A DNA stretch of 64,000 nt, taken from assembly GCA_964017185.1 (NCBI GenBank), contig OZ024874.1:17727957-17791956 (forward strand), written 5' to 3'. The stretch is from Rugalucina vietnamica. Lineage: Eukaryota > Mollusca > Bivalvia > Lucinida > Lucinidae. How positions within the stretch are numbered: position 1 is the stretch's first letter; the number at the start of each line of letters is the position of its first letter. The position numbers and the translations under genes were made by a program. Shown here in pieces: positions 26,601 through 38,600 of the stretch. Below the pieces are notes generated by a model. That model was not told the origin of the DNA. It saw only the letters and a program-made list of their open reading frames with translations, and did not search any database.

Positions 26601-29600
26601 ATGCATTTGAATGGGGAAAACCTTTAAAAAGTCATTTAAAGTGAAAGTCTTGCAGGAAATGGTCATTAGGACTGAATATTAATGATTCTGAAAAAAATTG
26701 GACTTAAGGGGCTCATCTGCCCCAATACATGTATATGCCCATAATATTCAAACATCTTCTCCTCTGAAACTGCTTGGCCAATCAAAGACAAATTTTATGT
26801 GAAGCATCTATAGAATGGGTGAATCAATGTATATATAAATAATTTAGGTCACATGACCAAGATGGCCGCCATGCCCATATACGATAAAAACCCTTCAAAA
26901 ATCTTCTTCTCCGGAACTGGTGGACCGATTGCAAAGAAACTTGGCATGAAGAATCAATATCAATGGTTAAAGTACTACAATGTGTATATGAATCATGACC
27001 CTGTGGTGACCTTGACCTATTTTACAACAAGGTCAGCATAGGTCGCCTATGCATTCGAATATGGAAAACTTTTAAAAAGTCATTTGAGGTGAAAATCTTA
27101 CAGAAATGGGTAGTAGGACTGAATATTAATGATTCTGATAAAAGTTGGACCCAAGAGCTTATATGCCCCCACATCGGGGCAATATACATGTATATTACCA
27201 TAATATTCAAACATCTTCTCCTCTGAAACCACTTGGCCAATTATGTCCCCTCTCCGAAGGGGTGGGGGACATATTGTTTTTGGTGTGGATCCCGTCGGCG
27301 TTGGCGTCAGCGTAGCTTTTTGTCTTCACGATTTCTCCTGAACCACTGGATGGATTTAGACCAAACTGGCACAGAAACTTCATTGGGACAGCCGAATGGA
27401 GTGATTAGATTTCGGTGACCTTGACCTAATTTTCAAGGTCACAAAGGTCAACTGTTTGAAAATCCAGGTGTCTCCATTCGTTTCCGCTCTCTTACTTGAG
27501 TAGTTTTTGACCGATTTTCTTCAAACTTTGCATATGAGTTGATACCGGTGTAACAGGCCCGAATTTCCCCCCAGTCAGTTTTCTCCCCGTTGAAAGAATG
27601 GGCCGGCCCATTCTTTCCCCGGGGAAAAAACTGACTAGTCAGTTTTTTCCCCACCTAGTCAGTTTTTTCCCCCCATGTAAATTTTTTGTAATCAGTACTT
27701 TGAAGAGCTGATCTTTTGCGAAACTTAATAAGTCACTTCATAATGTATATTTGCACAATTTCTTTTATGTTTTACACATTCTTTAGTAATTGTTGAGTAG
27801 CTGGGATTGGGCCTGTAGGATTTCACATCATACCCAAATTCAGTAAATTATATCACTCAGCTTAAGCTAAAAACAAAAACAGATTCTATGCCACTTTAGT
27901 ATGTAGATGAGCACAAAATATTTTATCGACTCAACTACAATGATCCATATGGGGGTGGGGAAAGAATGGGCAGGCCCGTTTCTTCCCCGGGGAAAAAACT
28001 GACTAGTCAATTCTTCCCCCCCCCCTATAATTACGAATCCATAAACTTGTAATAACCACTCCTATTTCGAGCTTCTCTGCATATTTTAGAATTATTTTCT
28101 TAGTTGAAAAGCTGGTCTTTGAATATTTCAATGCTTTGACTTAGGAATTATGAAGATTGATATGTTTATAATGTTAAGGTAGGGGGGAAAGAATGGGCCG
28201 GCCTATTCTTTCCCCCCTATACATACAAATTCATCAGCTTGTAATAACCACTCTATTTAGAGCTACCCTGCATATTTTAGAATTAGTTTCTTAATAACAA
28301 AGTTGGTCTGCTTTGACTTTGGATACATCAAATTTTAGATGTTAAGGTAGGGGGGGGGGGGGGGGGAAGAATGGGCCGGCCTATTCTTTCCCCCCTATGA
28401 ATACAAATTTGTAAGCTTTAGCTACCCTGCATGTTTTAGAATAAGTTTCTAAGTAATAAAGATTGTCTTTGAATTTTTTAATACTTTGACTTTGGAATCA
28501 TGAAAATTGAGATGTTAAGGTAGGGGGAAAGAATGGGCCGGCCTGTTTCTTCCCCGGGGAAAAAACTGACTAGTCAATTCTTTCCCCCATATAATAACAA
28601 ATCCATAAACTTGTAATAACCTCTCTTATTTTGAGCTTCTCTGTATATTTTAGAATTATTTGCTTAGTTATAAAGCTGCTTTTTGAATATATTTTAATGC
28701 TTTGACTTAGGAATCATGAAGATTGATATGTTAAGGTAGGGGGGAAAGAATGGGCCGGCCTATTCTTTCCCCCCTATACATACAAATTCATCAGCTTGTA
28801 ATAACCACTCTATTTCGAGCTACCCTGCATATTTTTAGAATTAGTTTCTTAGTAACAAAGTTGGTCTGCTTTGACTTTGGATACATCAAATTTGAGATGT
28901 TAAGGTATGGGCAGGGAGGAAAGAATGGGCCGGCCTATTCTTTCCCCACTATGAATACAAATTTGTAAGCTTGAGCTACAATGCATGTTTTAGAATTAGT
29001 TTCTAGGTAATAAAATTTGTCTTTGAATGTTTTAATACTTTGACTTTGGAATCTGCATGAAAATTAATATGTTAAGGTAGGGGGGAAAGAATGGGCCGGC
29101 CCGTTTCTTCCCCGGGGAAAGAACTGACTAGTCAGTTCTTTCCCCCCTATAATTACAAATCCTTAAACTTGAAATAACCACTCCTATTTCGAGCTTCTCT
29201 GCATATTTTAGAATTATTTTCTTAGTTATAAAGCTGGTCTTTGAATATTTCAATGCTTTGACTTACGAATCATGAAGATTGATATGTTCAGGTAGGGGGG
29301 AAAGAATAGGCCGGCCCATTCTTTCCCCACTCCCCACACATACAAGTTTTGATGAACCTTAAGAAAAAGCATTTACATATTCAAAACAGCATTGTTACTA
29401 AGAAAGTAATTCTAATATATGCAGTGTAGCTGAAAATTAGAGTGGTTATTACAAGCTTATGACTTTGTATCTATAGGGGGGGGGAAAGAATAGGCCGGCC
29501 CATTCTTTCCCCCCTCCCCCCTCCCCACATATACAAGTTTTGATTAACCTTGAGAAAAAGCATTTACATATTCAAAACCAGCATTGTAACTAAGAAAGTA

Positions 29601-32600
29601 ATTCTAAAATATGCAGAGTAGCTTGAAATTAGAGTGGTTATTACAAGCTTCTGACTTTGTATCTATAGGGGGAAAAGAATAGGCCGGCCCATTCTTCCCC
29701 CCCCCCCCTCCCAACAAATACAAGTTTTGAGGAACTTAAGAAAAAGCATTTACATATTCAAAACCAGCATTGTTACTCAGAAAGAAATTCTAACATATGG
29801 AGAGTAGCTCGAAATTAGAGTGGTTATTACAAGCTTATGACTTTGTATCTACAGGGGGAAAGAATAGGCCGGCCCATTCTTCCCCCACCCCCCCTCCCCA
29901 CACATACAGTTTTGATGAACCTTAAGAAAAAGCATTTGCATATTCAAAACCAGCATTGTTACTAAGAAAGTAATTTTAAAATATGCAGTGTAGCTCGAAA
30001 TTAGAGTGGTTATTACAAGCTTATAGGGGGGAAAGAATAGGCCGGCCCATTCTTTCCCCCCCTCCCAACAAATACAAGTTTTGAGGAACCTAAGAAAAAG
30101 CATTTACATATTCAAAAACAGCATTGTTACTAAGAAAGTAATTCTAAAATATTCAGAGTAGCTCGAAATTAGAGTGGTTATTACAAGCTTAAGACTTTGT
30201 ATCTATAGGGGGGAAAGAATAGGCTGGCCCATTCTTTCCCCCCCCTCCCAACACATACAAGTTTTGATGAACCTTAAGAAAAAGCATTTACATATTCAAA
30301 ACCGTATTATTACTAAGAAAGTAATTCTAAAATATGCAGTGTAGCTCGAAATTGGAGTCGTTATTACAAGCTTATGACTTTGTATCTATAGGGGGGAAAG
30401 AATAGGCCGGCCCATTCTCCCCCCCCCCCCCCCCACTCCCAACACATACAAGTTTTGATGAACCTTAAGAAAAAGCAATTACATATTCAAAACCAGCATT
30501 GTTACTAAGAAAGTAGTTCTAAAATATGCAGTGTAGCTCGAAATTAGAGTGGTTATTACAAGCTTAAGACTTTGTATCTATAGGGGGGAAAGAATAGGCT
30601 GGCCCATTCTTCCCCCCCCCTCCCAACACATACAAGTTTTGATGAACCTTAAGAAAAAGCATTTACATATTCAAAACCGTATTATTACTAAGAAAGTAAT
30701 TCTAAAATATGCAGTGTAGCTGGAAATTAGAGTTGTTATTACAAGCTTATGACTCTGTATCTATAGGGGGGAAAAGAATAGGCCGGCCCATTCCCCCCCC
30801 CCCCCCCCTTCCCACACATACAAGTTTTGATGAACCTTAAAAAAAATATTTACATATTCAAAACCAGCATTGTTACTAAGAAAGTAATTCTGAAATATGC
30901 ATAGTAGCTCGAAATTAGAGTGGTTTTTACAAGCTTCTGACTTTGTATCTATAGGGGGGAAAGAATAGGCCGGCCCATTCTTTCCCCCCCCCCCCCTCCC
31001 AACAAATACAAGTTTTGAGGAACCTTAAGAAAAAGCATTTACATATTCAAAAACAGCATTGTTACTAAGAAAGTAATTCTAAAATATTCAGAGTAGCTCG
31101 AAATTAGAGTGGTTATTACAAGCTTATGACTTTGTATCTATAGGGGGGAAAGAATAGGCCGGCCCATTCTTTCCCCCCCTCCCAACACATACAAGTTTTG
31201 ATGAACCTTAAGAAAAAGCATTTACATATTCAAAACCAGAATTGTTACTAAGAAAGTAATTCTAAAATATGCAGTGTAGCTCGAAATTGGAGTCGTTATT
31301 ACAAGCTTATGACTTTGTATCTATAGGGGGGAAAGAATAGGCCGGCCCATTCTCCCCCCCCCCCACTCCCAACACATACAAGTTTTGATGAACCTTAAGA
31401 AAAAGCAATTACATATTCAAAACCAGCATTGTTACTAAGAAAGTAGTTCTAAAATATGCAGTGTAGCTCGAAATTAGAGTGGTTATTACAAGCTTAAGAC
31501 TTTGTATCTATAGGGGGGAAAGAATAGGCCAGCCCATTCTTCCCCCCCCCCCCTCCCAACACATACAAGTTTTGATGAACCTTAAGAAAAAGCATTTACA
31601 TATTCAAAAACAGCATTGTTACTAAGAAAGTAATTCTAACATATGGAGAGTAGCTCGAAATTAGAGTGGTTATTACAAGCTTATGACTTTGTATCTATAG
31701 GGGGGAAAGAATAGGCCGGCCCATTCTTCCCCCCCCCCCCTCCCAACGCATACAAGTTTTGATGAACCTTAAGAAAAAGCATTTACATATTCAAAACCAG
31801 CATTGTTAGTAAGAAAGTAATTCTAAAAATATGCAGTGTAGTTCCAAATTAGAGTGGTAATTTCTATAGGGGGAAAGAATAGGCCAGCCCATTCTTCCCC
31901 CCCCCCCCTCCCCACACATACAAGTTTTGACAAACCTTAAATAAAAACATTTACATATTCAAAACCAGCATTGTAACTAAGACAGTAATTCTAAAATATG
32001 CATAGTAGCTCGAAATTAAGAGTGGTTGTTACAAGCTTATGACTCTGTATCTATAGGGGGGAAAGAATAGGCCGGCCCATTCTTTCCCCCCCTCCCCACA
32101 CATACAAGTTTTGATGAACCTTAAGAATAAGCATTTACATATTCAAAACCAGCATTGTTATAGAAAGTAATTCTAAAATATGCAGAGTAGCTCAAAATTA
32201 GAGTGGTTATTACAAGCTTATGAACTTTTATTATAAGGGGGGGAAAAAATGGGCCGGCCTATTCTTTCCCCCCACCCCCTATCTTTCAATTGTAAAATCT
32301 CATATGGTCAGGTCAGCTTAAAATATGTTTTTAAGTCATACCAGCTATTTCCACTTATAAATTATGATTTAAAAAAAAAACATATGGGGGGAAAAAACTG
32401 ACTGGGTGGGGAAAGAACTGACTAGTCAGTTTTTTCCCCCGGGGAAAGAATTGACTAGTCAGTTTTTTCCCCGGGGAAAAAACGGGCCGGCCCATTCTTT
32501 CCCCGGGGAAAAAACTGACTGGGGAAAAAACTGACTGTCACACCGGCAAGGAGTGGTTTGGGATTGTAAATGGGTAAATTTCGTCAAACGACCTTAGAGT

Positions 32601-35600
32601 TATGGCCCTTGATTGAGGTTAAAAATTGCATTTTGTTCGTTTCCGCTCTCTAACTTGAGTAGTTTTTGACCGATTTTCTTCAAACTTTGCATATGAGTTG
32701 ATACCGGCAAGGAGTGGTTTGGGATTGTAGATGGGTAAATTTCGTCAAATGACCTTAGTTATGGCCCTTGCTGATGTTAAAAATTGCATTTTGTTCGTTT
32801 CCGTTCTCTAGCTTGAGTAGTTTTTGACCGATTTTCTTCAAACTTTGCATTTGAGTTGATACCGATAAGGAGTGGTTTGGGATTGTAGATGGGTAAATTT
32901 CTTCGAAAGACCTCAGAGTTATGGCCCTTGATTGATGTTAAAAATTGCATTTTGTTCGTTTCCACTCTCTAACTTGAGTAGTTTTTGAACGATTTTCTTC
33001 AAACTTTGCATATGAGTTGATACCGGCAAGGAGTGGTTTGGGATTGTAGGTGGGTAAATTTCGTCAAATGACCTTAGAGTTATGGCCCTTGATTGAGGTT
33101 AAAAATTGGATTTTGTTCGTTTCCGCTCTCTAACTTAAGTAGTTTTTGACCGATTTTCTTCAAACTTTGCATATGAGTTGATAATGGCAAGGAGTGGTTT
33201 GGGATTGTAGATGGGTAAATTTCGTCGAACGACCTTAGAGTTATGGCCCTTGATTGAGGTTAAAAATTGGATTTTGTTCTTTTCAGCTCTCTAACTTGAG
33301 TAGTTGTTGACCGATTTTCTTCAAACTTTGCATATGAGTTGATACCGGCAAGGAGTGGTTTGGGATTGTAGATGGGTAAATTTCGTCAAATGACCTTAGT
33401 TATGGCCCTTGCTTGATGTTAAAAATTTTGTTCGTTTCCGTTCTCTAGCTTGAGTAGTTTTTGACCGATTTTCTTCAAACTTTGCATATGAGTTGATACC
33501 GGCAAGGAGTGGTTTGGGATTGTAGATGGGTAAATTTCGTCAAATGACCTTAGAGTTATGGCCCTTGATTGAGGTTAAAAATTGCATTTTTTTCGTTTCC
33601 GCTCTCTAACTTGAGTAGTTTTTGACCGATTTTCTTCAAATTTTGCATTTGAGTTGATACCGACAAGGAGTGGTTTGGGATTGTAGATGGGTAAATTTCG
33701 TCGAACGACCTCAGAGTTATGGCCCTTGATTGATGTTAAAAATTGCATTTTGTTCGTTTCCGCTCTCTAACTTAGTAGTTTTCGAACGATTTTCTTCAAA
33801 CTTTGCATATGAGTTGATACCGGCAAGGAGTGGTTTGGGATTGTAGGTGGGTAAATTTCGTCAAATGACCTTAGAGTTATGGCCCTTGATTGAGGTTAAA
33901 AATTGCATTTTGTTCGTTTCTGCTCTCTAACTTAAGTATACTTAAGGAATAAAGAAACGCAACAAACAATTTGGGTTACTAAAAACATGCTTTGTAATGC
34001 TAGTATGTGGTATAACTGAGCTTATTATATGAAAGCAATATCTAAACGTCAAATTGCAACAGGTTGAGCCACAATATCGGTTACGTATGCTTAATGGCGT
34101 ACGCTTTACCACACTGACCTACAGTAGCACACCATGTAACCATGATCTGTAAATGCCAAATTTGAAACCAAAACCAATATTTTTTTCCAAAACCCCTAAA
34201 AGTGGTTGCAGATGTAACCATTGATCAGTTGGTAACATTTGATTATGTTATTGGACGTTTAACGTCACCAACGTCAATCGAAAAAATGAGTCAAAAGCCA
34301 GTAAAATTTCCTTCGGCATGCGTTATATTCAATAAAATGATCATTTACGTAAAAGTTATGACATTTGTACTTCAGACGTCCATAAAACGTCCATTATAAC
34401 GTCACAATCCAACATCCTGCATTTTAAAGACTCTCATTATGTTTTCAAAATTTTCTGATTTAAAAATGATCAATTGTCAAACGTTTGATTACAGTGCGTA
34501 AATCGAGTGTTTACTCAAAGCATATAATCCGTTTCGCTCCTTTACAAAACGTGATATTCTGTTTAACGAACGTCAAAACAAACGCCCCGATGATCCATTT
34601 CTACGGTACCAGTGACGTCACTGTTGATCAAAAAGCACGTCGTGTCGTATGTTGGTTCAAAATCAAATAATTTAAATTGCGTTAATTACTCATTTTTCGT
34701 TATTGTAAACTTCAGCATTCCGTTAACAAGATTTAACGCAACATGGGACGGCACCTAAGTATACAATGATCCTAGTCTTTATTGCACATTATCAAGTTGA
34801 TGTCATGTAACCCACATGCAAAGACTCTGTCATCTTCCCCTTCGCCTCGACGTTTACGTCACAATTTGCGTTTTTCATAGTTATTGACGTTTTGTCGTTA
34901 ATTTTGTCAATAAAATGACGTTTTCTCATTGCATCACGTGCAAAAAGCAGTCAGTAGGTCATTTCATAAAAGGATTTTATCAAAACGTCAAATACATACG
35001 TAAAAGTTGAAATTTAGTTTGTTGCGTATTTTAATTCCTTAAGTATAGTTTTTGACCAATTTTCTTCAAACTTTGCATATGAGTTGATAATGGCAAGGCG
35101 TGGTTTGGGATTGTAGATGGGTAAATTTCGTTGAACGACCTTAGAGTTATGGCCCTTGATTGAGGTTAAAAATTGCATTTTGTTCTTTTCAGCTCTCCGA
35201 GTAGTTTTTGACCGATTTTCTTCAAACTTTGCATATGAGTTGATACCGACAAGGAGTGGTTTGGGATTGTAGATGGGTAAATTTCGTCAAATGACCTTAG
35301 AGTTATGGCCCTTGCTTGATGTTAAAAATTGCATTTTGTTCGTTTCCGCTCTCTAACTTGAGTAGTTTTTGAACAATTTTCTTCAAACTTTGCATATGAG
35401 TTGATACCGGCAAGGAGTGGTTTGGGATTGTAGATGGGTAAATTTCGTCAAATGACCTTAGAGTGATGGCCCTTGATTGATGTTAAAAATTGCATTTTGT
35501 TCATTTCCGCTCTCTAACTTGAGTAGTTTTTGACCAATTTTCTTCAAACTTTGCATATGAGTTGATACCGGCAAGGAGTGGTTTGGGATTGTAGATGTGT

Positions 35601-38600
35601 AAATTTAGTCAGAGGTTAAAAAATGCTTTTTTTTTCGTTTCTGTTCTCTAACTCGAGTAGTTTTTGACCGATTTTCTTCAAACTTTGCATATTAGTTGAT
35701 ACCGGCAAGGATTGGTTTGGGATTGTAGATGGGTAAATTTCGTGAAACTTCAAAATATTGAAAGCTGAAACATGTGATATTTTAAAATGTCTGTTGGTAT
35801 ATATTGGTTTTAATTTAAAATGTCTGTTGGTATATATTTTTCATGGTGATATGTAAAAATTTTCAAAATTAAAAGTGGGTTGGGGCAGAGAGGGGGGACA
35901 TATGTTTTCCTCTGAAAACTCTTTCTAGTTAAAGCCAAATTTTATGTGAGGCATCCATGGAATCGGGGAACCAATGTGTATATTACTAATTCAGGTCACA
36001 TGACCAAGATGGCCGCCATGCCCATCTATGGTAAAAAACCCTTTAAAAATCGTCTTCTCTGAAAGCAATAGGCTGATTTCAACGAAACTTGGTGTGAAGC
36101 ATCGATGGCTAAAGTACTCCAATGTATATATAAATCATGACCCTGTGATGACCTTGACCAAGTTTATGGCAAGGACAACACGGGTTGCCTCTGCATTTGA
36201 ATGGGGAAAACTGTTAAAATGTCATTTGAAGGGAAAAGCCAGCAGGAAATTGGCAAATGGACAGACTATTGATTATTCTGAAAAAAGAAAATGGCCCAAG
36301 GGCTTCATCTGCCCCTGCACTGGAGTTAAATACCATAATATTCAAACATGTTTATTGGTAGTTGCAGCAGATCTCAGGTGAGCGTTTACAGGACCATTGT
36401 CCTCCGGTTCAGTTATGGTGAAACAATGAACACTTATTACTGGTAAACCTCTCGGATGAAGTCTTGTATTGCAAATTGTTGTTAGAATAAGTGACTTTAT
36501 GCACATGACCGAAGCTGTTACCATGGCTTTTATGCAAATATCAAGAGTTTTTGTATGCTTATATTTCTTGCTTTGTAATTTTGAAATTGATCAAATTAAA
36601 TAGATATGTTTAGATTGGAAAGCCAAATTATCACTTTAATTTGAGCTAATCATGATATTTAATTTTCAGGCCAGTGGCCAGTGTATGTAGAGTTAACCAA
36701 TAAAGCTATTTATGGCTGTGATTTTGTCGTCAGTGCTACAGGAGTTGTACCAAACATGGACCCATTTGTACATAATAAGGTGAGCCAGTACTGATGTCTG
36801 TTATGTATGTGTGTGTTGTGGACATGTAGAGTTAACAAATAAGGTATCTATGGTTGCGATTCTGTTGTCATTGCAACATTCTCTTGGTAATGTTTTCTGT
36901 GTTTGTTTTGAGTTTTGGAGAATTGAGTTTTTTTCACAGCTAGCAAGTCAATATTTATTGTTTGATTTGTGGTGTCCCGGTCAACAATTTTTCATAACCC
37001 GATTCTTGGGTAAAAACCAGTACTATGTGGAGTAAATGCGCCTTCCTGGAGGACACAACTTTGGTGGGTGGGGATTTTACCCCAGGACTTCTTGATTCAG
37101 AGTCCAGCACATTACCACTAGGCCTTCAAACTCCAAAAAGTCATGTTCTGATTAGTTTCTACCTTTCAGTTCGAGTTGTCAAATGATGGGTGTATAAAAG
37201 TCAACAGTAAGATGGAATCATCAATACCTGACGTTTATGCAGCAGGGGATGTGTGCAATGCATCATGGGAACATGCTCCTCACTGGCAACAGGTGATCAT
37301 ACAAGCAGCAGCAATTTAGGGTCAAAAGAATACCTTTCTCCTGCTGAACTCGGCTGAAGCCCCCATGGTTTAGTAATAAAGCTACTTATCTTGTAAAACA
37401 AAGGTCATGGATTTGCTCCCTGGTCAGTTTAGTTTGTTTGACAAGTCTTTTCAAATGGAGGCTCAGTCTGTTTATAACAGTAGCTGTTGGTGGGACATAT
37501 AGCACAGCCCTTACACAATAACAAAGCTTATCTCAGCTGATTATGAAATTTAAATAGCTCATTAACATCAAAATAACCAAAACCAACGGCATTGTAAGGT
37601 TTTTCCAAAGAAGCTCTGAAAGTTGACATTTATTAGCAGAATAAATTTCTTGGTCTGAATCTGAATGGTTTACTGGTGATACGCCAAATTGACAATACTT
37701 CACAAGGGGGGTGCACCAGGAGGGAAATTAGTCCCTGGCTCGTGAGCCAGATTAAGCATGAAATAGTTTTACAGCCTTAGACTGGTACTATGAGGCTATA
37801 TCCACATAGGCTAGCTATCAATATGATCTGAAAGCTGTCAATGGGCCATAAAAACTCAATGACCCCCAAAGGAAAACTATTTACATAAATAGCTATCTTT
37901 GTTTCTCTGGGTTCAGGGTAAACATATGGGGGCATATACCACTAAATGTCTAGTGGCCAAGACAAACCATAATGTTAACTTTTCAGAATTGCTTCACCTT
38001 TGTTTCAGATGAGGCTCTGGATCCAGGGTAAACAGATGGGGGCTTACGCTGCCAAATGTATGGTGGCAAAGACAAACCATGAAGATATTCCTATGGACTT
38101 TTGTTTTGAAATGTTTGCTCATGTTACTAGGTTCTTTAATTATAAGGTGAGAAATTTGCAATATGATGCAAAAGATTACGTTTAGTTGACTAGTGCTAAC
38201 AAAAAAATTACCAATAAATTCATATGCTAACAAAAAATTACTAATAAATTCATCTCTTTAACATTTAAAAACTTGCAGCCGGGTCCAATGTTATTTTATT
38301 CATTGTACATTTTACTTTAAAAAGTTACATTTTTTTCATGGTGGCCTTTGAGGATATGAGCAAAATGACAGCAAACACTTTCTGATTATAATTGGAAAAC
38401 TGAAACAATAAGGTAAAATTGGTATTTCTTTGTGGTGTAAATTTGGAAATTTTCGTGTGATTTTTTGTTTTGTGAATTTTCAATTTTGTGAATTTTCAAT
38501 TTATGAATTATTCATGATGTTTTGAATTCACGACGAATATAAGTGTAGTCTTAAAACATAGAAATTTTTATTAGCAAGAACCTTGAAAACGGAAGGCATC

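Larger units (their letters stand above)
27549..32542. mobile_element. 4.99-kb satellite-filled element with CCGG target duplication, third nesting level
   Basis: Ends TGTAACAG and CTGTCACA (reverse complement TGTGACAG) are flanked by CCGG at 27545-27548 and 32543-32546. Removing it restores the 157-bp repeat. Terminal ~120 bp at each side are built of CAGTCAGTTTTTTCCCC and GGGCCGGCCC hairpin blocks. The interior is an array of about 25 palindromic cores (GGAAAGAAT(G/A)GGCCGGCC..ATTCTTTCC) at 165-230 bp spacing. No coding sequence seen. Confidence 0.8.
27243..35901 (+). mobile_element. ATGTCCCC-ended tandem-repeat element, second nesting level
   Basis: Left end ATGTCCCCTCTCCGAAGGGG, then GGGGGACATATTG; right end GAGAGGGGGGACATA. 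The core is a ~157-bp tandem repeat (CCGGCAAGGAGTGGTTTGGG, TTAGAGTTATGGCCCTTGAT, TTTGACCGATTTTCTTCAAA), in about 14 copies from 27410-27545 and 32543-35760. Two younger insertions split the array. Confidence 0.8.
25770..36410 (+). mobile_element. Expanded AGCTCACCTGAG repeat with nested insertions (PYROXD1 intron 9)
   Basis: Left end AGCTCACCTGAGCCGAAGGCTC; right end CAGGTGAGCGTTTACAGGAC at 36376. The core contains four or more units of about 420 bp (GAAACCGCTTGGCCAACCAA, CACATGACCAAGATGGCCGCC, GATGACCTTGACCTATTTTA). A second element (27243-35901) interrupts it, and that in turn holds two more insertions. Fills almost the whole 11.2 kb intron. Confidence 0.82.

Noticed and set aside
27950..32260. 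CRISPR-like array of regular repeats and spacers
   Set aside because: The repeats are palindromic satellite cores and the 'spacers' are themselves repeated and homologous; the genome is eukaryotic.
36028..36381. 117-residue open frame
   Set aside because: It lies in the right part of the AGCTCACC repeat; the same peptide fragments recur in other copies (5614-5835, 26853-27041).
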